Made by a program: the position numbers and the translations under genes. From Histomonas meleagridis (lineage: Eukaryota; Parabasalia; Tritrichomonadida; Dientamoebidae), in contig WSYJ01000052.1 in assembly GCA_020186115.1 (NCBI GenBank), positions 496,001 to 560,000 of the forward strand: 64,000 nt of DNA. Direction: 5' to 3'. Position 1 is the stretch's first letter; each line of letters opens with the position of its first letter. Of this stretch, positions 1 to 10,969 are shown piece after piece. A model generated the notes under the pieces. It was not told the origin of the DNA and did not search any database. It saw nothing but the letters and a program-made list of their open reading frames with translations.

Positions 1-1294
1 GCGAAATTAATTTTTCTCTTGCATCAGTAATTTGTGCTGTTTCGTTGAACTTTTTATCCATCAAGTCTTGGTTAATGAGGCTGTAGTTCATTTGCTCTAT
101 ATATAATTCGTTGTATGAGTCACTTTTCACATTGGCCATTAGAGAATTATATGCTCCATATGGATCAACAGTGAAAATGGCATTGGATATCTGTGGCGAG
201 TTACCATTGTATTCAATGTTATATAGAGAAAAGTCACCAATTTTGGATTTGCCAAAGAGATTTTGACATATGTTTTCATAAAACTTAGAATCCACTAGAG
301 GGGATCTGAAAAATATCGAGTGGGCTGTACCTTGAGGTGGTGGAACATGGAATCTTCCCAAATCAAAGCATCGAAGATGCCATGTTGACTTAACGTTCTT
401 TTGATTGTCGGTTAAATCGGTTTCGTTCAGAAAAGTGGGATCGATTTCGGTTTGTGTTAATTTGAGGTATTCAAGTGTTGAGTTGAAGTAAGCCCCATAC
501 ACGCGTGGAGTAAGTTGTAGTTCATCGCAAATTTTATCCATATAATGAGTGTCTTCGTTGATTTTGTCGAGCTCCCCGAAAAATTCGGAGATTAAATAAA
601 ATGCTGTGGAATCATTGATGGTTGGAGGGAGGCCAAAATATGAGAGGGAGGCGCTCCTGGTTGAATAGTCTCCAAAAGAAATAGATTTATTGAGATCATA
701 AATTAAATTTTGTATTTGCTCAAAACAGCTTTGATCCCTTTTGTAAAGTCTGTAGATAATGTTGTAGTCGTAGTCTGCAAATGTTGTCTGGAATAAGAGA
801 GGAGATAACGAGGACCAAGAAGATGAAATATATTGTGGATATTTCGTTCGAAGAAATGAAGCAATGGCTCCTGCATCTCCACCACCAATGACAAAGTTAT
901 GAGATGAATTTGGAAATAAGGAATTAACAATGGAAATGACATCAGCCATAATTTCATTAATTGATAAATAACTCATATTTTCGGGTGAGTATACATCAAA
1001 TGGTCTAGAATTTCCAAAATATCTGTTTTCTATTGTTAATAAAGTTGAATTTGTTAACTCTGCAATTTTTGTTGTGGTTGAAAAAAACGGAGACTCTGTA
1101 TTAAGCTTCCAAAGATCTGATATTTGGATGACAACTGTGCTATTTGGATCGCCATTCGAAAAACGATCATCAATAATATAAGTTTGATTAAATTTCCCAT
1201 TAGCAGTGCTGCGGAAGTGGCTTATATCTTGCTGAAAAGTTTTCACTTCAAAAGAACTTGCATGCGTAAGAATAAGAAGAAGCAAGATATTCAT
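1..1294 (-). CDS. S28-family (Pro-X carboxypeptidase/DPP7-like) serine peptidase homologue, probably inactive; 3' part outside window
   Basis: The minus strand is open from an ATG at 1292-1294 to the left edge, giving at least 431 residues without a stop. The N-terminus is a short hydrophobic signal peptide (MNILLLLILTHASS), so the product should enter the secretory or lysosomal route. About 80-110 residues in, the motif ENRYFGNSRPF followed by YLSINEIMAD matches the S28 signature of lysosomal Pro-X carboxypeptidase and DPP7. The nucleophile elbow, normally GGSYGG, reads GGGDAG near residue 134, although the following FLRTKYP is conserved, so the catalytic serine is missing. The region where the charge-relay Asp is expected has VDPYG; I see no clear His afterwards. 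Likely a secreted pseudo-peptidase; a sequence error cannot explain several changed residues. Many N-x-S/T sites suggest glycosylation. The family call is good, inactivity is inferred. Confidence 0.75.
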   Translation of the reverse strand, partial: MNILLLLILTHASSFEVKTFQQDISHFRSTANGKFNQTYIIDDRFSNGDPNSTVVIQISDLWKLNTESPFFSTTTKIAELTNSTLLTIENRYFGNSRPFDVYSPENMSYLSINEIMADVISIVNSLFPNSSHNFVIGGGDAGAIASFLRTKYPQYISSSWSSLSPLLFQTTFADYDYNIIYRLYKRDQSCFEQIQNLIYDLNKSISFGDYSTRSASLSYFGLPPTINDSTAFYLISEFFGELDKINEDTHYMDKICDELQLTPRVYGAYFNSTLEYLKLTQTEIDPTFLNETDLTDNQKNVKSTWHLRCFDLGRFHVPPPQGTAHSIFFRSPLVDSKFYENICQNLFGKSKIGDFSLYNIEYNGNSPQISNAIFTVDPYGAYNSLMANVKSDSYNELYIEQMNYSLINQDLMDKKFNETAQITDAREKLIS

Positions 1295-1549
1295 TTTGCA
1301 GTTATCGTTTCAAAGAAGATGGCGGTTATACGATGGAACAAAAAATCGATAAATATTAAAAAAGTCATTATAGTACAACAAAGCTAAAAATATCAAAAAG
1401 CTATTAAAACGCTTGAAGAATGCAAAGGCCATAAAAATGTGTACATAAATTTTCATGATGCTTAATCGAATTTATATGTAAATAATCATGAATATGATAA
1501 CAATAATATATGGTTTAATTATCTTATATAGTTTCTCAATTTCTATATA

Positions 1550-1755
1550 ACCATTTAGATGCATACTTAAGTACTGTTCTAAATAGTTTTAATAATTTTC
1601 AATATGAAATATCGAATTGTCAGGGCAGATGAGATGGGTTGAGATATCTCAAGCATTACATCACTTTTATCTTGTTCAAGAGTGATTTTTCTTTTTTAGA
1701 TGTAATTATAAGTGCTGTTCTAAATAATTTAAATAATTTCCAAATATCGATTTGC
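1550..1755 (-). pseudogene. two decayed ankyrin-cassette relics
   Basis: Read on the minus strand, two short stretches (around 1555-1600 and 1690-1745) match the ankyrin cassettes found at 6.4 and 13.4 kb, including the conserved spacer end (AAATTATTT then AGA-ACA-GCA-CTT). Both have lost the frame after a few codons. They lie between the S28 homologue and the Mot1 gene. The rest of 1295-1788 shows nothing else that I can identify. Confidence 0.55.
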
Positions 1756-1788
1756 CACAACAATTTCCTTTATCTATATCTTTATTTA

Positions 1789-4700
1789 TTAATATCTCTT
1801 CCACATTTCGTCTTGTTGTCTGTAATCCTCTTTATATTGATTCGGGTCCTCATCTTGCTGTTGCATGTTTGCGATTTGTGCCATTGTTAATCTTTTTTCG
1901 TTTGCCGGCTTTTTAATTTCTATTTCGTCATCTTTAAATATTTCTCCAGCGTTACCTTGCACGTCTTCATTTTCGTCGTTGATGATTGCTTGCGCGACTT
2001 TTCGTTTTTGTTTTTGTGTTTCCAAAATTCTGCTTTCGATTGTTTCATCTGTAATTAAGTTGAACACTGTGACTTGTTTCGTTTGACCCATTCGATGAGC
2101 TCTCGCAATCGCTTGGTCATCGTCAGTGAAGTTCCAACTGTTTTCCATAAATATTACGATGTTAGCGACTTGTAAATTTAATCCTAATCCACCGACAGAT
2201 GTGGTCAACAATAATATGTCGGGGCCATCTTCTTTGTTAAAGTTATCGATGATTTTATGTCGATCTCGTTCAGCTACATTACCATCCAATATTGTATAAG
2301 TTAAGCCTTCGATTTTCGATAATAAAATTTCCACTGTAATTTCAATTGTTTGAGTTGACTGTGTAAATATTAAGACACGATTACGCATTGACGTTTTACC
2401 ACCACCAAAACCTAATCGTGATAATAATAATGATTTCAATTCTTTAAGTTTCGCCGAATATTCTAATAAATGTGGTATCGACGGATCGACTAAACATGGA
2501 TGAATACATAACTTTCGTTCTTTCTTCATCTTGACAAATGTATGTTCATTAATTTCGTCATCTGAATTGATCGCATGTTTAGAACGAATACTTTGTAATA
2601 CTTCTCGTTGCTTATCAGTCATCTTAAAAACTTCATCATAGATAACCTTGGGAGGTAACTCTGACATGACATTGATTTTTAAACGTCTCATTATAAACGG
2701 TAGCACTTGATTGTGTAAACTTGTCAATATCTGTTGGCCCAATTCAGTCTCGAGTTCAGTCGCTTCTGGCTTAAACATCTTCTTGATTGGGCGTTGATAT
2801 TTGGTTTGGAACTCTTCTTTAGTACCTAAGAAGCCAGGCATTAAGAAATCCATTAAAGTCCAAAGTTCAGTAACATTATTTTGGATGGGAGTTCCTGTTA
2901 ATATTAAACGATGTTGTGCAATAATTTGTACTACAGCCTCGGAAACTTTTGTCGATTTGTTCTTAATAATATGACCTTCATCTAATACACAATATACAAA
3001 TTTCCTTTGTCTTATTATTGGTATTAAATTCCGAACGTTCTGATATGAAATAATTAACAAACCATTCATCATATGAAAGTTTTGTACGTTTAATTCCGTT
3101 TTCGAGTAAATTGGATTCACATTAATTTGTGGATAAAATTGTTGCGTTTCAGAAGCCCAATGATGTATAATTGAAGACGGACAAACAATGATACTAAATG
3201 CGGAGTTAGAATTCGTTTCAAAATTTTCTTTTGTATGTGCATTCGATATAACAGATAAACATTGAAATGTCTTACCTAAGCCCATATCATCAGCTAAGAT
3301 ACCATTTAAACCATATTGGTATAAGAACCATAACCAATTAATACCATTGACTTGATAATCTTTAATTTTCCCATTTGGTATTGATTCGAAGTTTGGTAAT
3401 GGGTTTAATATACATTTTGGAGCTTGACTTATATCGAACAATGGCTTTAAATATTTCATTGATTTGATTTTAGCGTTATGTAAATTATCGGGGAATATAC
3501 TTAAGTCGCCATCATCCAAAGGCAAAAGTTTAACAATTTGTGCTAATGAATGTGAAGCCATTCTTCGGATATAATCTTCTTGATTAGCGATATTATACAT
3601 ACAAGTTTCCACAAAGAACGACGCCCATTTTAATAATTTATCTGATTTGACGTCGAAATTTGTTAATAATAAATCAATGAATTCGATACAACTTGCAGAT
3701 AATTTATGTGTATTATCTTGGATAAATAAAACAAATAATGTTAAAAATTGGGAATAATTCTCCATTTGACAATAACGATTTGCAATGAATGCTGAAAATG
3801 AACCAAAATATCGTTCAGCATTTTGCATTGTATCGATTAACATATATAAATAATTATTTGGTATTTTCATTTTGGATTCGACACAATAATAAAATTGTAA
3901 TAATGAATGAATTGATAATAAGTTTTGTGGTGGTTTATATACTGCATTAATTGATATTAATTTCGATGTTATTATAATCGGATCACTTTTTATAGTTTTA
4001 ATTAGTTCTGAATAATGATCAGAATCTTTAAAATTATCATATATCGATTGTTCATTCATTACATTACGAAGTATTAATTGTGATATTTCAGAATCACTTT
4101 CAGATTCTTTAAGATATCGTCCAACATATTTACAGACAAATAATCGAATCGATGAAAAAAGTTTCGACGTTGATATTAAAAATTTGTCTTCGATAATTTC
4201 CGATGTTTTTAATGTGAATAAACTTAATAATAATCGTAATGGGTCTTTGCTAAAGATATTTGGCTTAATTCCATCGAAGATTGGAGTAGATGTATCATTA
4301 TGTAAACATAAAATAATGATAAAAGCAACACTCCAAATCGACTTACAATTCTTAAAGACTGGATGTTCATCATTAACTTCTAAATAATGTGCTAACTCAA
4401 TTAATAATGGCATAATGTTTGGTAACTTTTGGATATCTTCGGCTAAATAATCACAAACTTTGACTGCAAATGTACTATCAAAATAAATACCGCGATATCG
4501 CATTAATTCTTGATATTTGTTAATGACATGGATTGATAATGAATATATTTCTTTGTCACGTTCATTTAATGAACAATTAAATAATTGTAAAGTATATTGA
4601 TGAAAATCAAAATCTTCATATACTTCATGATCCTTTAAAGAAAATAATGACTCTAACAATAAATAAGATGCTCTTCGTGTTGCAATTGATGGATATTGAC

Positions 4701-5724
4701 AATGCGTGACGATAGAAAAAGTGTCTTCGTCAATAAATTCTGAAAATTGACACTTTTCAATGATGACTTTTAAGGCTTTAAGACATGGATAATTATATGG
4801 ATCGATGTCTTCCGAATTGATAAGAAGTTCCCAGATGCCAGAAGTGATTTGATCAATTTGTGAAAAATATGGTAAGATTTTCATTACAGCTTTAAGCGCT
4901 GCTGCAGTGACTTCATCTGCATCACCAGCTTCACTAAAGGCTTCAAAAAGACGTGGCTGAAGCCAATTTGGATCAATACAATTTTTATCAACTTTAAGCA
5001 TATGATGAACAACAATCCAAAAAGATTGACGAAGTCCCCAATCATCCGTAGATTTACGAAGTCGAAATTGTTCTAAAATATCTAACCCAGATTGAACATT
5101 TTGCATTAAACATCGAGCTAATAAATGTGAAGCAGGTTCTACAACAGGAAATACAACCATGTCACCACTAAAGTCTTTAAACCGGTCAAGTGCTAAAAGA
5201 GTAAATACTCGAACTGATAAATCTTCTAGATAATCTGAAGGAACATGTGATTGAATAGATCGAAGTAAACATTGTACCGCACCATGTCTGAATTCCCAAC
5301 GTTGAGAAGTTAGTTTTGGAATCATATCTTCTGAAATTTGACACAATTCGGATAACCTTGATTCTTCATCAACATGAAAAGAGGGTATTGAGGTTGATGT
5401 ACCACGTAATAGTGGTTCACATTTTTGTATGATATCTTCTAGATTAAATGATTTTAGTTTCATAAAAGGTCGATTTACATTCCATGATTGAAAATTTGGA
5501 CGAGATAATGGAATTAAATTTTCAAGAGCTATTCCTGCAGCTCTTCTACACTCAAAATCATTGTCTAAAAATAGTGGATACAATTTAAATAAAATGTATG
5601 ATAAGTCATATGAAAATTCTTTTTGAAGGTGACCGATTTGTATGGCAGCAACAGTTCGAATTGCTCTTGTCTTGCCTTTGTGTATAAGATCAATGAGACG
5701 TTCGAATTTGTTTTTCTTCGCCAT
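1789..5724 (-). CDS. MOT1: Mot1/BTAF1-type Swi2/Snf2 ATPase (TBP-removing factor)
   Basis: A 1311-residue protein. The first ~750 residues are helical HEAT/ARM-like repeats, as in Mot1, where they grip TATA-binding protein. The Snf2 ATPase follows: DDMGLGKT (Walker A) near residue 808, LDEGHIIKN (motif II, the DEGH form typical of Mot1) near 916, LTGTPIQNN (motif III) and ARAHRMGQTKQV (motif VI). The C-terminus DEMWKRY resembles the Mot1 tail. Role in the family: ATP-driven dissociation of TBP from promoters in the nucleus. It is shorter than yeast Mot1 (about 1870 residues), mainly in the repeat region. The ATG at 5722-5724 is the first in frame; the gene is uninterrupted over 3.9 kb. Another Snf2 subfamily is possible, but the HEAT-plus-DEGH combination argues for Mot1. 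Confidence 0.88.
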   Translation of the reverse strand: MAKKNKFERLIDLIHKGKTRAIRTVAAIQIGHLQKEFSYDLSYILFKLYPLFLDNDFECRRAAGIALENLIPLSRPNFQSWNVNRPFMKLKSFNLEDIIQKCEPLLRGTSTSIPSFHVDEESRLSELCQISEDMIPKLTSQRWEFRHGAVQCLLRSIQSHVPSDYLEDLSVRVFTLLALDRFKDFSGDMVVFPVVEPASHLLARCLMQNVQSGLDILEQFRLRKSTDDWGLRQSFWIVVHHMLKVDKNCIDPNWLQPRLFEAFSEAGDADEVTAAALKAVMKILPYFSQIDQITSGIWELLINSEDIDPYNYPCLKALKVIIEKCQFSEFIDEDTFSIVTHCQYPSIATRRASYLLLESLFSLKDHEVYEDFDFHQYTLQLFNCSLNERDKEIYSLSIHVINKYQELMRYRGIYFDSTFAVKVCDYLAEDIQKLPNIMPLLIELAHYLEVNDEHPVFKNCKSIWSVAFIIILCLHNDTSTPIFDGIKPNIFSKDPLRLLLSLFTLKTSEIIEDKFLISTSKLFSSIRLFVCKYVGRYLKESESDSEISQLILRNVMNEQSIYDNFKDSDHYSELIKTIKSDPIIITSKLISINAVYKPPQNLLSIHSLLQFYYCVESKMKIPNNYLYMLIDTMQNAERYFGSFSAFIANRYCQMENYSQFLTLFVLFIQDNTHKLSASCIEFIDLLLTNFDVKSDKLLKWASFFVETCMYNIANQEDYIRRMASHSLAQIVKLLPLDDGDLSIFPDNLHNAKIKSMKYLKPLFDISQAPKCILNPLPNFESIPNGKIKDYQVNGINWLWFLYQYGLNGILADDMGLGKTFQCLSVISNAHTKENFETNSNSAFSIIVCPSSIIHHWASETQQFYPQINVNPIYSKTELNVQNFHMMNGLLIISYQNVRNLIPIIRQRKFVYCVLDEGHIIKNKSTKVSEAVVQIIAQHRLILTGTPIQNNVTELWTLMDFLMPGFLGTKEEFQTKYQRPIKKMFKPEATELETELGQQILTSLHNQVLPFIMRRLKINVMSELPPKVIYDEVFKMTDKQREVLQSIRSKHAINSDDEINEHTFVKMKKERKLCIHPCLVDPSIPHLLEYSAKLKELKSLLLSRLGFGGGKTSMRNRVLIFTQSTQTIEITVEILLSKIEGLTYTILDGNVAERDRHKIIDNFNKEDGPDILLLTTSVGGLGLNLQVANIVIFMENSWNFTDDDQAIARAHRMGQTKQVTVFNLITDETIESRILETQKQKRKVAQAIINDENEDVQGNAGEIFKDDEIEIKKPANEKRLTMAQIANMQQQDEDPNQYKEDYRQQDEMWKRY

Positions 5725-6448
5725 TTTTAAATATTGAGAGACTTTGTTTGATTTAATGTTACTTCATGTAAAAAGTTGATCAACTAACCAACTTCATATC
5801 CTTACATGTAATTACTAAAATTTTTTAATATATATTGTGTCTAATTTTGTTTTCATTTAAGTAATTAATTTTTGTGAAAATAGATCTTTTGATTTTGAGA
5901 TGTATTTCATTGTTTTATGAAAAATGTTGTGATAATTCTATTTATTAATGACATTAATATTCTTATTGTTGAGTTAAGAATAGGATATAAATATGTTGTA
6001 TATGTTATGTTATATATGTGTGATTTTCCCCTAGATAAATCTTGGTGTTCTTAACTTTTTGAATACATTTTACAGAATGCAATTCGTGGCAAAAGTGACA
6101 CTTATCATTGACACTTTTCTTCACACATAAATAAAAATATAAATATCTTGCTTAGATCATTAGCCCCCTTGGGAACGATCGAATGGTATGAATATAAATT
6201 ATATCTTAATAATAAATATCGAATATTATTTTCCATTATGAGTTAGAATATTTGCCTCAAAATATTGAGCTATTTAAATAGGTAAGAAAATTCATTAAAT
6301 AAGAAAAACACAGAGATATCTCTGATAAAAGTATAGAAAAATATTATATGAAAAAAATAAATAAAAATTAATTTTATTTACTAAATAAATATTAAAAATG
6401 GTATTAAAATTAAAAATTATTATAATAAATTTTAAATAAAACAAATAA
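5725..6448. other. intergenic, AT-rich
   Basis: No coding sequence is supported. A short imperfect inverted repeat (AAAAGTG at 6091-6097 and CACTTTT at 6112-6118) is the only structure I noticed. The minus-strand open stretch at 6295-6654 is spacer plus one ankyrin cassette, not a separate gene. Confidence 0.5.
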
Positions 6449-6883
6449 ATATCTTTAGCATTAATATCAATTCCTTTTTGTTCAAGAAGTAATTTAACTA
6501 TTTCTGTATGACCTTTATAAAATGCCCAAATAAGTGCTGCATAAAATAAATTAAATAATTTCCAAATATAATTTTGAAATAGAAAATTATTAAAATAAAT
6601 ATAAAATAAAAAAATAAATATCTTTAGTATTAATATTAATTCCTTCTTGTTCAAGAAGTAATTTAACTATTTCAAAATATTCATTTTCTAATGCACGTAA
6701 AAGTGCGGTATCAAATAATTTAAATAATTTCCAAATATTATTTTGAAATATCAAATTATTAAAATAAATATCAAATAAAACAAATAAATATCTTTAGCAT
6801 TAATATCAATTCCTTCTTGTTCAAGAAGTAATTTAACTATTTCTATATAACAATTTCTAGATGCATACATAAGTGCTGTCCAT
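6449..6883 (-). repeat. three orphan ankyrin cassettes separated by AT-rich spacers
   Basis: On the minus strand, three open blocks of about 96 nt (about 6788-6883, 6618-6712 and 6449-6543) each encode one ankyrin repeat of the type TALxxA...EIVKLLLEQEGI(D/N)(V/I)NAKDI. They are separated by ~74-nt spacers that contain stops and the conserved core ATTTGGAAATTATTTAAATTATTT-like sequence. Period is about 170 bp, the same as in the plus-strand genes. No DUF3447 block or terminal block is visible on this strand, so this looks like a detached fragment of a third gene, head to head with the next one. The codon preceding T-A-L varies (Tyr, Asp, Trp), as expected of coding sequence, while spacers are conserved. 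Confidence 0.6.
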
Positions 6884-6992
6884 AATATTTTAAATAATTT
6901 CCAAATATTATTTTGAAATATAAAATTATTAAAATAAATTTGAAATAATTGATGTTAATTCAAAAAATACAATAAACACAGGAGATAAAAAA

Positions 6993-8231
6993 TTGAATAA
7001 TCTATCAACCAGCTTGAAATTCTTAATCGAGCTTGAGAAAACTATATTCAGTTTAACCGAAAAAAACATACAGCCATCCATTAAAAAAGTATTGGAATTA
7101 TTCGATTCAAATTATCCCTATACATTTAATAGTATTATAAGTAACATGGTTTATAATGCATTTTCATCACTAAAACATGAATTTGATATTTACTTAAATT
7201 TTTTAAAAACACTTCAAACGAAAGAAGAAGAAAATAATCAAAGTGTCGATAAACTAATTTCAATTTTTATCAAACGTATAACTGAAATCAACACACAAGA
7301 ATCATATTATTTAATGGAGAAACTAATTGAACAAAATTTGATTGATAAAAATATTACCAAAAATATTAAATCGAGATATTTTTCTCATTATCAGGCAAAA
7401 GAAGAAAACCAAATCCACATAGCATTTGGAAATGATCCAATAGAAAAATACTTTTTGGATCATTATGAAGAACTTTCAAAGAATGATTGGGAGCTTCATA
7501 AGAAATATGTTAAAGAAGGACATAATCCAAATGACATTGCGAAAATAATTCGAAATGATGAAATAGAAAAACTTCAAGAAATATCATCACAAACAAATTT
7601 TGATTTTAATCAATTTATTATGCCATCACTTTATGAAAGATGTTCATTTATTAATCAAAAGAATGTTTCATTAATTGATTATGCAGCATTTTTTGGATCA
7701 ATTAAATGTTTTAAATATTTACTTATGAATAATGCAAATGTAAATAATACAGGTAAATATGCAGTTGCAGGTGGAAATGAAGAAATCATTCATTTATGTG
7801 AACAAAATCATTCAACATTTGAAGATGCATATGAAGCTTCAATAGAATTTCATCGAAATAATATCTTTAAATATATTTATGATAACAAATTAGAAGAAAT
7901 ACAACCAAAGTCAATACTTCAAACGCCTGGAGATGAAACTAATCATTTGGTAAGTTTTTGTATCAAAAAAGATAATTATGATATTTCAGCGTTTTTGGAA
8001 GAAATAGGAATTAATGTAAATGCTGATAATTTAAATGAATCAGCAAGAAATGGAAATTTATTTCTCTTGAAATATTTCCTTCAAAATAATCAAATTCCAA
8101 AAAATATTTTGCCATTTGCTTCAGAATCAGGAAATAGTGAACTTGTGAAATATGTTTTAGAACAAAAAGAAATTGATGTTAATGCAAAAAGTATTCATTT
8201 GAATAATTTAGAATATGTTTTAATATTTTGA
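6993..8231 (+). CDS. DUF3447/ankyrin protein A, first coding block of a split gene
   Basis: An open block of about 400 residues with the trichomonad DUF3447-type layout: a helical N-terminal region, the signature NDWELHKKYVKEGHNPNDIAKIIRNDE near residues 165-195, then divergent ankyrin repeats ending in a clean repeat (LVKYVLEQKEIDVNAKSIH). After that the frame runs into spacer DNA and a stop. No ATG lies at the open end (the frame is open from 6960); the first in-frame ATG is at 7146, so either translation starts there, an upstream exon exists, or the 5' end is broken. A short ankyrin scrap (DVNSKN) lies just upstream. Ten single ankyrin cassettes and a terminal block follow at 8353-11269, all plus strand. 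The family is probably for protein-protein contacts; no partner can be named. Confidence 0.7.
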   Translation: MNNLSTSLKFLIELEKTIFSLTEKNIQPSIKKVLELFDSNYPYTFNSIISNMVYNAFSSLKHEFDIYLNFLKTLQTKEEENNQSVDKLISIFIKRITEINTQESYYLMEKLIEQNLIDKNITKNIKSRYFSHYQAKEENQIHIAFGNDPIEKYFLDHYEELSKNDWELHKKYVKEGHNPNDIAKIIRNDEIEKLQEISSQTNFDFNQFIMPSLYERCSFINQKNVSLIDYAAFFGSIKCFKYLLMNNANVNNTGKYAVAGGNEEIIHLCEQNHSTFEDAYEASIEFHRNNIFKYIYDNKLEEIQPKSILQTPGDETNHLVSFCIKKDNYDISAFLEEIGINVNADNLNESARNGNLFLLKYFLQNNQIPKNILPFASESGNSELVKYVLEQKEIDVNAKSIHLNNLEYVLIF

Positions 8232-10969
8232 AACATGTTTTAATAATTTATAATATGTTTTAATAATTTGTAATATGTTTTAATAATTTGTAATATGTTT
8301 TAATAATTTGGAATATGTTTGAATAATTTGAAATATGTTTTAATAATTTGAAACAGCACTTCATATAGCAGTTAGAAATAATAATATAGAAATAGTAAAA
8401 TTACTTTTAGATAAAGGAATTGATGTTAATGCAAAAACTATTCATTTGAATAATTTGTAATATGTTTTAATAATTTGTAATATGTTTTCATAATTTGGAA
8501 TATGTTTTAATAATATTTTATATGATTCAATAATTTGGAATATGTTTTAATAATTTAGAATATGTTTTAATAATTTGTAATATGTTTTAATAATTTGTAA
8601 TATGTTTTAATAATTTGAAATATGTTTTAATAATTTGAAACAGCACTTCATATAGCAGTTAGAAATAATAATATAGAAATAGTAAAATTACTTTTAGATA
8701 AAGAAGGAATTGATGTTAATGCAAAAAATATTCATTTGAATAATTTGGAATATGTTTTAATAATTTAAAATATGTTTTCATAATTTGGAATATGTTTTCA
8801 TAATTTGTAATATGTTTTAATAATTTGGAATATGTTTGAATAATTTGAAATATGTTTTAATAATTTGAAACAGCATATCATATAGCAGTTAGAAATAATA
8901 ATATAGAAATAGTAAAATTACTTTTAGATAAAGAAGGAATTGATGTTAATGCAAAAAATATTCATTTGAATAATTTGGAATATGTTTTAATAATTTAAAA
9001 TATGTTTTCATAATTTGGAATATGTTTTCATAATTTGGAATATGTTTTAATAATTTGGAATATGTTTTAATAATTTGAAATATGTTTTAATAATTTGAAA
9101 CAGCACTTCATATAGCAGTTAGAAATAATAATATAGAAATAGTAAAATTACTTTTAGATAAAGAAGGAATTGATGTTAATGCAAAAAATATTCATTTGAA
9201 TAATTTGGAATATGTTTTAATAATTTAAAATATGTTTTCATAATTTGGAATATGTTTTCATAATTTGGAATATGTTTTAATAATTTGAAATATGTTTTAA
9301 TAATTTGAAATATGTTTTAATAATTTGAAACAGCACTTCATATAGCAGTTAGAAATAATAATATAGAAATAGTAAAATTACTTTTAGATAAAGAAGGAAT
9401 TGATGTTAATGCAAAAAATATTCATTTGAATAATTTGGAATATGTTTTAATAATTTAAAATATGTTTTCATAATTTGGAATATGTTTTAATAATATTTTA
9501 TATGATTCAATAATTTGGAATATGTTTGAATAATTTGAAATATGTTTTAATAATTTGAAACAGCATATCATATAGCAGTTAGAAATAATAATATAGAAAT
9601 AGTAAAATTACTTTTAGATAAAGAAGGAATTGATGTTAATGCAAAAAATATTCATTTTAATAATTTGGAATATGTTTTAATAATTTGAAATATGTTTTCA
9701 TAATTTGGAATATGTTTTCATAATTTGGAATATGTTTTCATAATTTGGAATATGTTTTAATAATATTTTATATGATTCAATAATTTGGAATATGTTTTAA
9801 TAATTTGTAATATGTTTTAATAATTTGGAATATGTTTTAATAATTTGAAATATGTTTTAATAATTTGAAACAGCACTTCATATAGCAGTTAGAAATAATA
9901 ATATAGAAATAGTAAAATTACTTTTAGATAAAGAAGGAATTGATGTTAATGCAAAAAATATTCATTTGAATAATTTGGAATATGTTTTAATAATTTAAAA
10001 TATGTTTTCATAATTTGGAATATGTTTGAATAATTTGAAATATGTTTTCATAATTTGGAATATGTTTTAATAATATTTTATATGATTCAATAATTTGGAA
10101 TATGTTTTAATAATTTGTAATATGTTTTAATAATTTGTAATATGTTTTAATAATTTGGAATATGTTTGAATAATTTGAAATATGTTTTAATAATTTGAAA
10201 CAGCACTTCATATAGCAGTTAGAAATAATAATATAGAAATAGTAAAATTACTTTTAGATAAAGAAGGAATTGATGTTAATGCAAAAACTATTCATTTGAA
10301 TAATTTGGAATATGTTTTAATAATTTGTAATATGTTTTAATAATTTGGAATATGTTTTAATAATTTAAAATATGTTTTCATAATTTGGAATATGTTTTAA
10401 TAATATTTTATATGATTCAATAATTTGGAATATGTTTTAATAATTTGTAATATGTTTTAATAATTTGTAATATGTTTTAATAATTTGGAATATGTTTGAA
10501 TAATTTGAAATATGTTTTAATAATTTGAAACAGCACTTCATATAGCAGTTAGAAATAATAATATAGAAATAGTAAAATTACTTTTAGATAAAGAAGGAAT
10601 TGATGTTAATGCAAAAAATATTCATTTGAATAATTTGGAATATGTTTTAATAATTTGTAATATGTTTTAATAATTTGGAATATGTTTTAATAATTTGGAA
10701 TATGTTTTAATAATTTGTAATATGTTTTAATAATTTGTAATATGTTTTAATAATTTGTAATATGTTTTAATAATTTAGAATATGTTTTAATAATTTGAAA
10801 CAGCACTTCATATAGCAGTTAGAAATAATAATATAGAAATAGTAAAATTACTTTTAGATAAAGAAGGAATTGATGTTAATGCAAAAACTATTCATTTGAA
10901 TAATTTGGAATATGTTTTAATAATTTGTAATATGTTTTCATAATTTGGAATATGTTTTAATAATATTTA
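8232..10969 (+). repeat. array of ten ankyrin cassettes with spacers built from a 20-bp minisatellite
   Basis: Ten nearly identical ankyrin blocks begin (at the ACA codon of T-A-L/Y-H-I-A) at 8353, 8640, 8870, 9100, 9330, 9560, 9870, 10200, 10530 and 10800. Each is 96 nt (the first is 93, an in-frame loss of one Glu codon) with no stop. Spacers between them consist of variants of TATGTTTTAATAATTTGGAA, a 20-bp tandem repeat. Intervals are 287, 230, 230, 230, 230, 310, 330, 330, 270 and, to the terminal block at 10970, 170 bp. That is 170 + 20n (with the 3-nt loss allowed for), n = 6,3,3,3,3,7,8,8,5,0. Every spacer has stops in frame. No canonical GT-AG or trichomonad-type intron ends are evident. 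Either the cassettes are exons of one gene with unusual introns or a recently amplified, broken array. Confidence 0.75.

Noticed and set aside
1124-1387. Plus-strand frame opposite the S28 homologue start
   Set aside because: It overlaps a convincing gene on the other strand and shows no domain.
8197-8352. Canonical spliceosomal intron between ankyrin blocks
   Set aside because: Tested GT...AG combinations at the visible GT (TAT-GTTTTA) and AG (ACAG before CACTT) give out-of-frame joins, and some spacers lack AG at the needed place. No trichomonad-type GTAYGT or ACTAACACACAG was seen.
8232-10969. Regular short repeats with spacers, superficially like a CRISPR array
   Set aside because: The 20-bp units are contiguous without unique spacers and the larger regular blocks encode ankyrin repeats; the genome is eukaryotic.
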